Shown: positions 1-8,562 of the stretch, piece after piece | Layout: each line of letters starts with the position of its first letter | How positions within the stretch are numbered: the first letter of the stretch is position 1 | Origin: Streptomyces sp. NBC_00464 | GTDB taxonomy: Bacteria > Actinomycetota > Actinomycetes > Streptomycetales > Streptomycetaceae | Direction: 5' to 3' | NCBI RefSeq assembly: GCF_036013915.1 | Contig: NZ_CP107899.1 | Location: forward strand, 3,968,001-4,032,000 | Length of the DNA stretch: 64,000 nt | Made by a program: the position numbers and the translations under genes | Notes under the pieces: generated by a model | The model's input: only the letters and a program-made list of their open reading frames with translations | What the model was told of the DNA's origin: nothing | The model's database searches: none

Positions 1-134
1 GGGTTCCCATGGCTTCCTCCCGGGGAGCGCGGTGTGCGTCTCTGACGTTCTTGGCGATCTCTTTAGCTGCCCATGACCTTATCCGGAGGGTCCCGCCGCC
101 TTCGTGGCCGGTTCCGTACCCGCCCGGACGCACG

Positions 135-167
135 CGTGCCCGGCCGGTGCGCAGCCGGCCGGGCACG
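135..167 (-). terminator. Hairpin terminator downstream of the flotillin gene
   Basis: A 13-bp perfect inverted repeat (arms CGTGCCCGGCCGG at 135-147 and its complement at 155-167, 7-nt loop) lies about 20 bp past the flotillin stop codon. There is no clear T-tract, as is common for GC-rich actinomycete terminators. Confidence 0.7.
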
Positions 168-186
168 CGGTGGTCGACGCGAGGCG

Positions 187-1626
187 TCAGTCGGCGATCT
201 CGATCCTGCCGTTCTGTGCGGTGGCGGTGTCCTGCTGGGCCGGGACCTGTGCCTTCGGGCCCGCGCCCTTGAGGTTCTGGAGCAGCGCGGCGAGGTCGAC
301 TCCCGTGGTGGAGCTGAGGAGTTCCATGCCCTGGGCGACGTTGTCCGTGACCGTGCGCGACAGCTGGCTGGCGCCGTCCGTCGAGATCACCGTCAGCTTG
401 TCGATGGCGCTCAGCGGCTCGGACGCTTTGGCGACGACCTGCGGGAGCACCTCGACGAGCATCTGGAGGACGGCCGCGTCGCCGTACTGCGCGAAGGCGT
501 CGGCCTTCTTCTGCATGGCCTCGGCCTCGGCCGAACCCCGGGCGGCGATGGCGGCGGCCTCGGCCTCACCCTCGATGCGCACGGCGTCGGCGAGCGCCGA
601 ACGGTGCAGCTTCTCGCCCTGACCGGTCAGCCGGGAGCGCTCCGCGTCCGCCTCGGCCTCCTTGACCTGGGCGATGCGGCGGGCCTCCGCCTCCTGCTCG
701 GCCTGGTAGCGCGCGGCGTCGGCGGGCTTGCGGACCTTGGTGTCGAGCTCGCGGTCGGTCAGGGCGGCCTGGCGCTCGGCGACCTTCTCCTGCTCCTGGA
801 GGACCTCCTGCTGACGGGCGGCCTCGGCGAGCGGACCGGCGGCGTTCGCCTTCGCGGCGGCCGCCTCCGTCTCGGCCTTGATCTCGGCCTGCTTCAGGTT
901 GAACGTCCGCTCGGCGATGGCGATCTCCTCGGCGGCCTTCAGCCGGGCCTGCTCCGAGGCGCGGCGGGCGTTCGCCTCGGCGATGTCCGCCTCCTGCTTG
1001 GCGCGGGCGGCCTCGGGGCGGCCGAGGTCCTCCAGGTAGGAGCCCTCGGTGGTGATGTCCTGGATCTGGAAGGCGTCCAGGATCAGGCCCTGACCGGACA
1101 GGCTGGCCTCGGCCTCCTCCGCCACCTGGCCGGCGAACGCGGCGCGGTCGCGGATGATGTCCTCGACCGACATCCGGCCGACGATGGCGCGCAGCGCACC
1201 GGAGAGCACTTCCTGGGTGAAGCCGACGATGCCGTCCTGCTGCTGGAGGAAGCGCTGGGCGGCGGCCCGGATGGCGTCCTCGCTGCCGCCGACCTTGACG
1301 ATCGCGACGCCTTCCAGATGGGACTTGACCCCGCGCAGGGTGACGGCGCCGCGCACGGCGACGGGGATGTGCCGGCTGGAGAGGTCCAGGGTGAACTTCT
1401 GCTGGACGAAGGGCACGACGAAGACGCCGCCGCCGACGACGACCTTCTGGCCGCTGTTGTCGATGCTGGACCGGCCGGTCACCGGGTCCACGGACTTCTT
1501 GCCGCGGCGTCCGGTGATGATGAACGCCTGGCTGGGGCCCGCGACCTTGTAGCGCGTGATGACGGCGAGGGCGAGCAGGAAGAGGAGTACGACGACTCCG
1601 ACGATGGCGATCAGGACTGGACTCAT
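187..1626 (-). CDS. Flotillin-family SPFH/band 7 membrane scaffold protein
   Basis: The 479-residue product starts with one membrane helix (about residues 4-22), followed by an SPFH domain and a long Ala/Glu/Lys/Arg-rich coiled coil (about 200-390), the flotillin layout and length. Flotillins oligomerise at the inner face of the membrane and organise lipid microdomains. The next gene upstream on the same strand encodes an NfeD-like membrane protein, the usual partner, so the two probably form one operon and one complex. The ATG at 1626 follows a GGGGGACATCC stretch acting as ribosome binding site. Confidence 0.92.
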   Translation of the reverse strand: MSPVLIAIVGVVVLLFLLALAVITRYKVAGPSQAFIITGRRGKKSVDPVTGRSSIDNSGQKVVVGGGVFVVPFVQQKFTLDLSSRHIPVAVRGAVTLRGVKSHLEGVAIVKVGGSEDAIRAAAQRFLQQQDGIVGFTQEVLSGALRAIVGRMSVEDIIRDRAAFAGQVAEEAEASLSGQGLILDAFQIQDITTEGSYLEDLGRPEAARAKQEADIAEANARRASEQARLKAAEEIAIAERTFNLKQAEIKAETEAAAAKANAAGPLAEAARQQEVLQEQEKVAERQAALTDRELDTKVRKPADAARYQAEQEAEARRIAQVKEAEADAERSRLTGQGEKLHRSALADAVRIEGEAEAAAIAARGSAEAEAMQKKADAFAQYGDAAVLQMLVEVLPQVVAKASEPLSAIDKLTVISTDGASQLSRTVTDNVAQGMELLSSTTGVDLAALLQNLKGAGPKAQVPAQQDTATAQNGRIEIAD

Positions 1627-1703
1627 AAGGATGTCCCCCTCTGCCTCCCGACAGGGGACGGCAGTTCTGTGGCGAGCGGTGGCGTGCGGGCCGGCGGGCC
1701 GGC

Positions 1704-2213
1704 TCAGCGTTCGACGGGACGGACCGAGACCGAGGTGGTCGAGAGGGTGGCCTCGACCCAGATCTCGGTGCCGCGTGCGACCGGTACCGGGCTCTTCGCC
1801 GAGAGCTTCACGGGCTGCCCCCCGAGTCGCAGCAGCACCTCCCCGTAGCCGTCGGCCGGAATGGCCGTGACCACGGAACCCGACGTGCCGACGAGGTCCT
1901 CGTCCCGTGGCGTGGCATGGGTCTGATCCCGCATCAGGGCTCGGCTGAACTTCCAGGTCAACCAGGCCGCGACCAGCCCGGCGAGCACCCCGGCGGCGGT
2001 GGCGGCGATCGTGCCGGCACCGGTCGTGCCGAGCACGATGGCGCCGCCGAATCCGAGCATCGAGACGAAACCGGCGATCACCGGAAGGGAGACCAGCCCG
2101 CTGAAGAGACCTTCCAGCAAGCCCCCGAAGAGTCCTTCGAGGATTCCGTCGAAGACCAGGGACAGGGCGAGCAGCGCGACTCCCGCAATGCCGAGACCGA
2201 GGAACAAGGTCAC
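1704..2213 (-). CDS. NfeD-like membrane protein, flotillin partner
   Basis: The 169-residue product has several hydrophobic helices in its first 90 residues, then a soluble all-beta tail (about 105-165) that fits an NfeD OB-fold domain. I place the start at the GTG at 2213, preceded by GGAGGGGTGATCAC, rather than at an upstream ATG at 2282 that would add 23 non-hydrophobic residues. It lies 77 bp upstream of the flotillin gene on the same strand; NfeD proteins are the common operon partners of flotillins and are thought to act on the same membrane domains. Confidence 0.75.
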   Translation of the reverse strand: MTLFLGLGIAGVALLALSLVFDGILEGLFGGLLEGLFSGLVSLPVIAGFVSMLGFGGAIVLGTTGAGTIAATAAGVLAGLVAAWLTWKFSRALMRDQTHATPRDEDLVGTSGSVVTAIPADGYGEVLLRLGGQPVKLSAKSPVPVARGTEIWVEATLSTTSVSVRPVER

Positions 2214-2294
2214 GTGATCACCCCTCCCGGCTGCGGAATCCCCCGAACATTTCCGTCGAACTGGCTGGATGTTCCCATACATCCCCGACCGCCG

Positions 2295-2317
2295 ACACTG
2301 CTGTATCCCGGCAGTGT
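2295..2317 (-). terminator. Probable hairpin terminator behind the peroxiredoxin gene
   Basis: ACACTGC (2295-2301) and GCAGTGT (2311-2317) form a 7-bp stem with a 9-nt loop, beginning 2 bp after the peroxiredoxin stop codon. It also lies just upstream of the NfeD-like gene, so an operator role is possible. Confidence 0.5.
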
Positions 2318-2318
2318 T

Positions 2319-2804
2319 CTACCTGTTACGGATGCCGGACAGATGCTCCGCCAGCGTGTCCAGCGACTGGAACGTGGCGCCGAGCAGTGCCACGTGCTTC
2401 CAGCGCAGCACCCCGTCGGCGTCGATCAGGAACACCGCACGCCGCACCCCGATCCCGGGCGCCGCCACCCCGAACGCCCGCGCGGTCTCCCGGCCCGGGT
2501 CCGCCAGGAGCGGCATGCGCAGCTGGTGGGTGCGGGCGAACGACTCGTGGCTGTCCACACCCTGTGGACTGATTCCCCAGACCTCCGCGTCCAGCCCTTC
2601 GAAGGTCTCCATGCCCGAGGAGTACGAGCAGAGCTGCTTGGTGCACACCGTCGTGTTGTCGCCCGGGTAGAAGGCGAGGACCACGGCCCGGCCGCGTGCG
2701 GCGGAGAGCGTGTAGTCGTGGCGCTCGAAGGCGTCCCCGTCGAGGGCACCTCCCGCGAGGGTGAAGTCCTGGACCTGTGAGCCGATTTGAGGTGACGATC
2801 CCAT
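2319..2804 (-). CDS. Peroxiredoxin (AhpC/TSA family, BCP-like)
   Basis: This 161-residue thioredoxin-fold peroxidase reduces hydrogen peroxide and organic peroxides in the cytoplasm. The peroxidatic cysteine is C54 in FYPGDNTTVCTKQLC, and C59, five residues later, matches the resolving cysteine of atypical 2-Cys BCP enzymes. The start ATG is preceded by GAAGGA. It stands alone between the NfeD-like gene and a divergent hydrolase. No OxyR-type operator was recognised. Confidence 0.88.
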   Translation of the reverse strand: MGSSPQIGSQVQDFTLAGGALDGDAFERHDYTLSAARGRAVVLAFYPGDNTTVCTKQLCSYSSGMETFEGLDAEVWGISPQGVDSHESFARTHQLRMPLLADPGRETARAFGVAAPGIGVRRAVFLIDADGVLRWKHVALLGATFQSLDTLAEHLSGIRNR

Positions 2805-2900
2805 GCGATGTCCTTCGCTGTCCGGCGCTGCCTGAGGGTGCTGCCCGTGCTCCGTACAGCATGCTCGGTACGGCTTCGCTCACCGCACCCGGAGGTACGT

Positions 2901-3629
2901 ATGACGCAACCACGCCCGCCGGCCGCCGCGGTACTGGTCCTGCACGGCGGCCGGGAGACCGGTCTCACGGCGCCGCGGCCCGGCCCGCTGAACCTGCCCG
3001 GGGTGCGGATGCGCCCGTTCGCGCGCGGCCTGCGGGGCGCGCTGCCCGGGGACGTACTGGTACGGGCCGTCCGGTACGGGCACCGGGGCTGGAACGGCGA
3101 CCGGGCGGATCCGCTGCACGACGCCGTACGCGCCCTGGACGAGCTGCGGCGTACGGCGGGGGAGGTCCCGGTCGTGCTGCTCGGGCACTCGATGGGCGGC
3201 CGGGCCGCGCTGGCCGCCGCGGGGCATCCGCTGGTACGGGGCGTGGTCGGCCTCGCCCCGTGGTGCCCCCGGGGCGAGCCGGTCGCCCAGCTCGCCGGCC
3301 GGGACGTCGTCCTGGTGCACGGCACCCGTGACCGCGTCACGAACCCGGCCGACTCCCGCGCGCTCACCGAACGGGCCCGGAAGGAAGGCGCCCGGACCTG
3401 CCTGGTCACCGTGGAGGGCGGCGACCACGCGATGCTCCGACGCGCCCCCGCCTGGCACCGTCTGACGACCGCTCTGGTCGCCGGGCTGCTGGACCGGGCG
3501 CCGCTGCCGGGACCCGTGGCCGAGGCGCTGCGGCTGCCGCCGGGGGCCACGGGTGACGAGGGGGCGGTGGACCTGGACCGGCTGCTGCCGCCCGGGTCCT
3601 ATGCGTCGGGCGGTACGGGCGGGGCGTAG
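2901..3629 (+). CDS. Alpha/beta hydrolase
   Basis: The 242-residue product has the nucleophile elbow GHSMGG (about residues 97-102), an HG pair near the N-terminus (LVLHGG) for the oxyanion hole, and a late GGDHAML segment supplying the catalytic histidine. The substrate cannot be inferred. The ATG at 2901 follows a good GGAGGTACGT ribosome binding site. Its last 31 bp overlap, tail to tail, the remains of a TetR gene on the other strand. Confidence 0.85.
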   Translation: MTQPRPPAAAVLVLHGGRETGLTAPRPGPLNLPGVRMRPFARGLRGALPGDVLVRAVRYGHRGWNGDRADPLHDAVRALDELRRTAGEVPVVLLGHSMGGRAALAAAGHPLVRGVVGLAPWCPRGEPVAQLAGRDVVLVHGTRDRVTNPADSRALTERARKEGARTCLVTVEGGDHAMLRRAPAWHRLTTALVAGLLDRAPLPGPVAEALRLPPGATGDEGAVDLDRLLPPGSYASGGTGGA

Positions 3630-4126
3630 TAGGCCAGGAACATGTCCACGCCGTTGGTGATCAGCCGGTCGGTGGCGTCGTCGTCGATCGTCGTGCCGTA
3701 CGAGCCGAAGACCAGGTGCGGGAAGACCAGCAGCGCGTACAGCTGGATGATCGCCGTCTCCAGGTCGGGGACGACCAGCCGGCCGAGGCCTGCCAGCTCG
3801 CGCAGGGCGTCGGCGACGGCGGGGTGGTGGCCCTCGGGGCCGTGGCCCTGCCAGGCCTGCGCGATCTCCGGGAAGCGGTGCAGCTCGGCGGCCACCAGAT
3901 TGCGCAGGGCGATCACATCGGCGTTGCCGCGGACGGCCGCCACCCAGGTGCGGGCCGCGTCGACGAACGCGGCCCGCAGGTCGGGGGCTTCGGCGAGGGC
4001 GGCGAGCGCCGTCGCCGACGCGCCGCCGAGCGGTTCGTCCAGCGCGCCCGCGATGACCGCGGTGAACAGCGCTTCCTTGCTGCCGAAGTGGTTGTAGACC
4101 GTCACCTCCGAGGCGCCCGCCCCGGC
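3599..4126 (-). pseudogene. TetR-family regulator missing its 5' end
   Basis: The readable part begins at the end of the TetR helix-turn-helix (AGASEVTVYNHFGSKEALF) and continues through a normal ligand-binding domain to a stop at 3599. Roughly the first 35-40 residues, which hold helix 1 and most of helix 2, are gone. Reading further upstream in frame gives sequence that is the antisense of the adjacent efflux gene. An in-frame GTG at 4207 could start a 202-residue protein, but it would lack a full DNA-binding domain. I infer a deletion that fused two divergent genes head to head. Confidence 0.8.
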
Positions 4127-5180
4127 GGCGCTGTCGCTCGTCACCACCTCGTTCCACGGCCCCGCACGCAACAAGGCGCTCGGGGTGTGGGCCGCGATCG
4201 GCGGCACCGGATCGGCGATCGGGGTGGTGGTGGGCGGCGCGCTGGCCGGCGGGCCCGGCTGGAGCTGGGTCTTCTACGTCAACGTGCCCGTCGGCCTGGC
4301 CCTGCTGGCCGCCCTCCCCGTCTTCGTACCGGCGCGCGCACCGCGACCCTCGGCCGGCACGGCCCGGCTCGACGTGCCCGGGGCGGTGCTCGTCACGGCC
4401 GGTACCGGCGCGCTGATCTACGGACTGGTCAAGGCCGGGGACGGCGGCTGGGGCGCGCCCGCCACGCTGCTGCCGCTCGTGGCCGCCGTGGCGCTGTACG
4501 CCGGGTTCGCGGCGGTCGAGCGGGTGGCCTGGGAGCCGCTGATGGACCTGCGGATGTTCACCCGAAGGCCGGTGCTTGCCGGGGCGTTCCTGATGCTGAT
4601 CGCCACCGGACTGCTGATCGCGTTCTTCTTCCTCGGCTCGGTCTACCTCCAGCACGGCCGCGGCTTCGGGGCGCTGCGGACCGGCCTCGTCTTCCTGCCG
4701 GTGGCGGTGGCCGTCGGCGCCGGCGCGCATCTGGGCTCGCGGCTCGTCACGTCGGTGGGCAGCCGGGCCACCGCGGTCGGCGGGATGGCGATCGCCACCG
4801 CCGGCTGCGTACCGCTGACCGGGGTCGACGCGGACAGCAGTGTGTACGGGGCGCTGCTGCCGGGTCTCGCGGTGGCCGCCTTCGGTCTCGGCGCGGTGTT
4901 CGTCACCGCCACCACGACGGCGCTGGGCATGGTCGCGCACGAGGAGGCGGGGCTCGCGTCCGGGGTGGTCAACACCTTCCACGAGGTGGGCGGGTCGATC
5001 GGTGTCGCCGTCGTGTCCACGGTGGCCGCCGCGGGAGTCGGCGGTGCGGCGGGCACGGTGACCGGCTTCGCGGACGCGTTCCTCGTGTGCGCGGTGGCCG
5101 CGGGCGGCTGCGCGGCGGTGTCCGCGGTGCTGGTGCCCCGGGGGAAGCCGGAGACCGGGGGTGCGATGCCGGTGCACTGA
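4119..5180 (+). pseudogene. DHA2/EmrB-type MFS drug efflux transporter missing its 5' end
   Basis: Family-like sequence starts at APAALSLVTTSFHG (from about 4119) and runs through GVWAAIGGTGSAIGVVVGG and WVFYVNVPVG to an intact C-terminus. DHA2 exporters usually have 450-500 residues and 14 helices; about the first 120 residues (helices 1-4) are missing. A GTG at 4185 could open a 331-residue product, but transport is unlikely. The lost part would have pointed toward the truncated TetR gene, the usual regulator of such pumps, so one deletion explains both truncations. Confidence 0.82.
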
Positions 5181-5317
5181 GACCGGCCGGTGCACGGGGG
5201 CGGCCGGTCCGGAACGAGCGGTGCGGCGGGCGGTCTGCGGATGCGGGCGGGGTGCGGCCGTCTGACGATGAAGGGCCGGGCAGTCGGGTGGCCCGCGCCC
5301 TGCCCCAGGAGGTTGCC

Positions 5318-7042
5318 TTGCTGGCCGATGCGCACGCGGACATCCCGTCGCCGCTCGACATCGTGGCGCTCGCGGCCCTGATCGACGGCACCACGGCCGG
5401 GGTGGGCGTCCTCGACACCCGGCTGCGCTATCTGTACGTGAACCCGGCCCTCGAACGGCTCAACGGCGTCCCGGCCGCCGCACATCTGGGCCGTACGGTC
5501 TCCGAGGTGCTTCCCGAGGTCGACGCCCGCGAGGACCTCATGCGCGCGGTCCTCACCGACGGCCGGGCGCGCGAGATCACCTCCAGCGGCCGGACCCCCG
5601 CCGCGTCCGGCACCGCCACGCGCTACTGGCACGGGGCCTACCACCGGCTGGAGGTGGCCGGCCAGGTCGTGGGCGTCGCCGGGATCGTGCTGGAGGTCAA
5701 GGCGTCCGACGAGGACCAGCGCCTGCTCGCCCAGGCACAGCGCCACCTGAATCTCCTGGATGCCGCGACCACCCGGATCGGCACCACCCTCGACATGGAC
5801 ACCACCTGCGCGGAACTCGTCGACCTCGTCGTCCCGGGGCTCGCCGACCTCGCCACCGTCGAGGTGTTCCCGCGGGACGTCGCACCGCCGGTGCGCCCCG
5901 CACCGCCCGGGGTGCTCCGGCTGCGGCGGGCGGCGCTGACGGCGGTTCCGTGGCTGCGCGAGGCGGTCGCGCAGTTCGGCGTCGCCGGTGACTACGTCGA
6001 CTACCAGGAGGACGCGGCCGTACCGCGCTGCCTGGCCACCAACCAGCCCGTCGTCGAGAACCTCACCGGCGACGAACAACTCGGCCGCTCCGCGCCCGCC
6101 CCCGAACGGGTGGCCACCTACCGGGCCCTCGGCATGCACTCGGCCGTCATCGTGCCGGTCACCGTGCGCAACGGGCCGATCGGCGTCCTCGGCCTGGTCA
6201 GGGCCGGGGACTCACCCGTCTTCACGGACGAGGACGTGGTGGTCGCCCGGGAGCTCGCCGGGCGGGCCGCCGTCGACCTCGACCACGCGCGCCGCTTCAC
6301 CCATGAGCACACCATCGCCCTGGAACTCCAGCGCTCCCTGCTCTCCGAGCCGCGTCCGCCGCACCCGCACATCGAGATCGCCACCCGCTACCTGCCGGCC
6401 GACCGGAGCGTGCTGGTCGGCGGCGACTGGTTCGACGTCATCCCGCTGCCCGACGGACGCCACCTCAAGGCGATGGGCGATGTGATGGGGCACGGCGTCG
6501 AGGCGGCCGTCGCGATGAGCCACTACCGCTCCCTGCTGCGACTGCTGGCCGACGAGGAACTGCCGCCGCACCGCATCCTGGAGCAGCTCGACCGGATGGT
6601 CGAGCGGTCCGGGCTCGACCGGGCGGCGACCTGCCTCGTCGCCGTCGTCGACCGGACCGGCGGGGTGTGCGAGGTGTCGAGCGCCGGCCATCTGCCACCG
6701 GTGTTCATCGACCCCGGACCGGCCGGCACCTGGCTGGGCGACGTGCCCGCGGGCCCGCCGCTCGGCACCGGGTTCGGCGGCTACCGGACGACACGGGTGG
6801 AGTGCGGACCGGGAACCGTGCTGTTCATGTACACCGACGGACTGGTGGAGCGGCGCGGCGAGGACATCGACGTGTCCGTCGGCCGGCTCAAGGAGCTGAC
6901 CCTGCCGGGGAGCGGCGATCTGGAGGAACTGCTGGACGCGGTGCTCGACCGCTTCGGCCCGGGAGCCGAGGACGACATCGCCGTGATGGCCTCACGGGCG
7001 AGGCCGCCGGTGGCCCCGGACGACGGCTGCGCGACGGACTGA
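5318..7042 (+). CDS. PAS-GAF-PP2C (SpoIIE/RsbU-type) serine/threonine phosphatase
   Basis: The 574-residue protein has a PAS fold (about 15-115), a GAF domain (about 150-320) and a C-terminal PP2C/SpoIIE phosphatase (about 340-565) with the metal-binding GGDWFD and GDVMGHG motifs intact. Such enzymes dephosphorylate anti-anti-sigma factors in partner-switching pathways in response to small ligands. I chose the TTG at 5318 because AGGAGG sits 5 bp upstream; a GTG at 5288 is in frame but has no ribosome binding site. No anti-sigma or STAS gene is adjacent, so the partner is unknown. Confidence 0.88.
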   Translation: MLADAHADIPSPLDIVALAALIDGTTAGVGVLDTRLRYLYVNPALERLNGVPAAAHLGRTVSEVLPEVDAREDLMRAVLTDGRAREITSSGRTPAASGTATRYWHGAYHRLEVAGQVVGVAGIVLEVKASDEDQRLLAQAQRHLNLLDAATTRIGTTLDMDTTCAELVDLVVPGLADLATVEVFPRDVAPPVRPAPPGVLRLRRAALTAVPWLREAVAQFGVAGDYVDYQEDAAVPRCLATNQPVVENLTGDEQLGRSAPAPERVATYRALGMHSAVIVPVTVRNGPIGVLGLVRAGDSPVFTDEDVVVARELAGRAAVDLDHARRFTHEHTIALELQRSLLSEPRPPHPHIEIATRYLPADRSVLVGGDWFDVIPLPDGRHLKAMGDVMGHGVEAAVAMSHYRSLLRLLADEELPPHRILEQLDRMVERSGLDRAATCLVAVVDRTGGVCEVSSAGHLPPVFIDPGPAGTWLGDVPAGPPLGTGFGGYRTTRVECGPGTVLFMYTDGLVERRGEDIDVSVGRLKELTLPGSGDLEELLDAVLDRFGPGAEDDIAVMASRARPPVAPDDGCATD

Positions 7043-7065
7043 GCCCCGCGGGGCCGCCCGGCGGA

Positions 7066-7914
7066 TCACCCCAGTTCGAGGCTGGTGATGCCGAACAGCC
7101 CGGTGTGATCGACGTCCGGCGTCGGCCCGGTGTACATGCGGGCCGTCTCGAACGACGGGGTGAGCCCCAGCTGTTCGGCCAGCCGCACCGCCGCCGGATT
7201 CACGTCGGGCACGTCCACGGCGACGGGAGCGGACGGATCGGTGGCCGCGAGCGCGCTCACCAGGGCGCGGGCGATCTCCGGCGTGGCCGCGTACAGCGGG
7301 CCGATGCGCGAGGACGTCCGGCAGGCGCGCAGCACGGCGAGCCCCCGCACCTCGCCCCCGGACAGCGCGACCAGCGCGGTGCGTCCGGGCGTGGTCGTCC
7401 AGGCGGCGAGGAAGCTGTCCCGCTCCGCCGGGAAGAACAGCCGGTCGTACGCGGTGACCTGGCCGAAGGGCAGCGTGCGGGCGTCCACCAGGGTGACGCC
7501 GGGCGGCGGTGCGATGTCGACCGGGACGAGCCCCTCGTACCGCAGGTTCGTCCAGACCGGACGGAAGCCGGACTTACGGTAGTTGGGCTGCTGCGCGACC
7601 ACTCCGTCGAGACCGGTGTTCCGCCCGGCCAGCCGCGCCGTCCCGGCCGCCCAGGTCCGGCTCCCGTAGCCCTGTCCGCGCAGTTCCGGACGGGTCAGAT
7701 AGAAGCCCAGGAAGCCGAAGCCGGTTCCGTAGCGGACCACGGAGACACAGGAGGCGGGCACCCCGTCGAGGCGGCCGATCAGGAAGCCGCACGGATCGGC
7801 GGCGAAGAACGCCTGGCCGTCCGTCAGTCCCGGGTTCCAGCCCTCGGAATGGGCCCAGTCCGCCATCATCCTGATGTCGTCCGCGCTGGCTGTGGTGATC
7901 TCGAATGTCGGCAC
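7066..7914 (-). CDS. GNAT-family N-acetyltransferase (two-domain)
   Basis: The 282-residue product has an N-terminal GNAT fold with an acetyl-CoA loop in LRGQGYGSRTW (about residues 78-90), followed by a second domain of similar size with SRIGPLYA and SAPVAVDVPD segments. This is the YitH-like two-domain arrangement. The acceptor substrate is unknown. The GTG start at 7914 is preceded by GGTGGA. The gene converges on the phosphatase gene with 23 bp between stop codons. Confidence 0.8.
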   Translation of the reverse strand: MPTFEITTASADDIRMMADWAHSEGWNPGLTDGQAFFAADPCGFLIGRLDGVPASCVSVVRYGTGFGFLGFYLTRPELRGQGYGSRTWAAGTARLAGRNTGLDGVVAQQPNYRKSGFRPVWTNLRYEGLVPVDIAPPPGVTLVDARTLPFGQVTAYDRLFFPAERDSFLAAWTTTPGRTALVALSGGEVRGLAVLRACRTSSRIGPLYAATPEIARALVSALAATDPSAPVAVDVPDVNPAAVRLAEQLGLTPSFETARMYTGPTPDVDHTGLFGITSLELG

Positions 7915-7965
7915 GGATCCACCATGGACCTCGCGCGCGGCCGGTTCAACGACGCCTCGCCCCGC

Positions 7966-8562
7966 TCACCCGAACAGGAACGCACCCGCGGTCACCGCGC
8001 CCAGCGCCGTCCCGGCCGTCACCTGGCCCACCGTGTGGTAGCCGAGCGCGACCCGCGACCAGCACACCGCGGCCGTCATCACATAGCCGAACAGCCACCA
8101 CGGCGAGTGCACCGCGGCGAGCAGCGCGACCACGGCCGAGGCGACCGAGGCGTCGACCGAGATCTTCCAGACCGTGTTGACGGCCAGCAGCACGACGGTC
8201 ATCACCCAGAGCCCGAGCATCGCGGTCAGGATGCCCGAGGGGGCGCCGCCCAGCACCATGACCGCCGAACCGACGCCGATGGAGCCGAGGATGACGAGGA
8301 AGATCGGGGCCCGCTTGGTCCGGTCGACGACATGGCGGTCGCCCCAGGTGCCGCGCCCGCGCTCCCACTCGATGTAGCCGGCCGGCACGAGCCCGGCGCA
8401 CAGGGCGCCGAGAAGCCCCCACAGCAGCCCGGTCCAGTGACCCGCCGCCGCCAGGCCGATGGCGAGCATGCCGCCCAGCAGGAGGTTGCGCGGCTGGAAG
8501 ACGTCGGTCACGGTGCGCGCGGTGGACGTGCCGGACGTGTCGTGGGTGGTGCTCGTGCTCAT
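7966..8562 (-). CDS. PAP2-superfamily membrane phosphatase-like protein
   Basis: This 198-residue protein has five to six hydrophobic segments and a C-terminal SRVALGYHTVGQ stretch that matches PAP2 motif 3 (SR-x5-H-x3-D) apart from Q in place of the final acidic residue. PAP2 enzymes cleave lipid or polyprenyl phosphates at the membrane. The ATG at 8562 overlaps the stop codon of the upstream 7-TM gene (ATGA), so the two are translationally coupled. It is the last gene of a four-gene operon with an XRE regulator and an HExxH peptidase. The substituted motif residue makes activity uncertain. Confidence 0.72.
   Translation of the reverse strand: MSTSTTHDTSGTSTARTVTDVFQPRNLLLGGMLAIGLAAAGHWTGLLWGLLGALCAGLVPAGYIEWERGRGTWGDRHVVDRTKRAPIFLVILGSIGVGSAVMVLGGAPSGILTAMLGLWVMTVVLLAVNTVWKISVDASVASAVVALLAAVHSPWWLFGYVMTAAVCWSRVALGYHTVGQVTAGTALGAVTAGAFLFG

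Noticed and set aside
73..1848. Long plus-strand open frame antisense to the flotillin gene
   Set aside because: It mirrors the codon pattern of the flotillin frame and has Gly/Leu/Asp-rich composition without domains; GC-rich DNA keeps antisense frames open.
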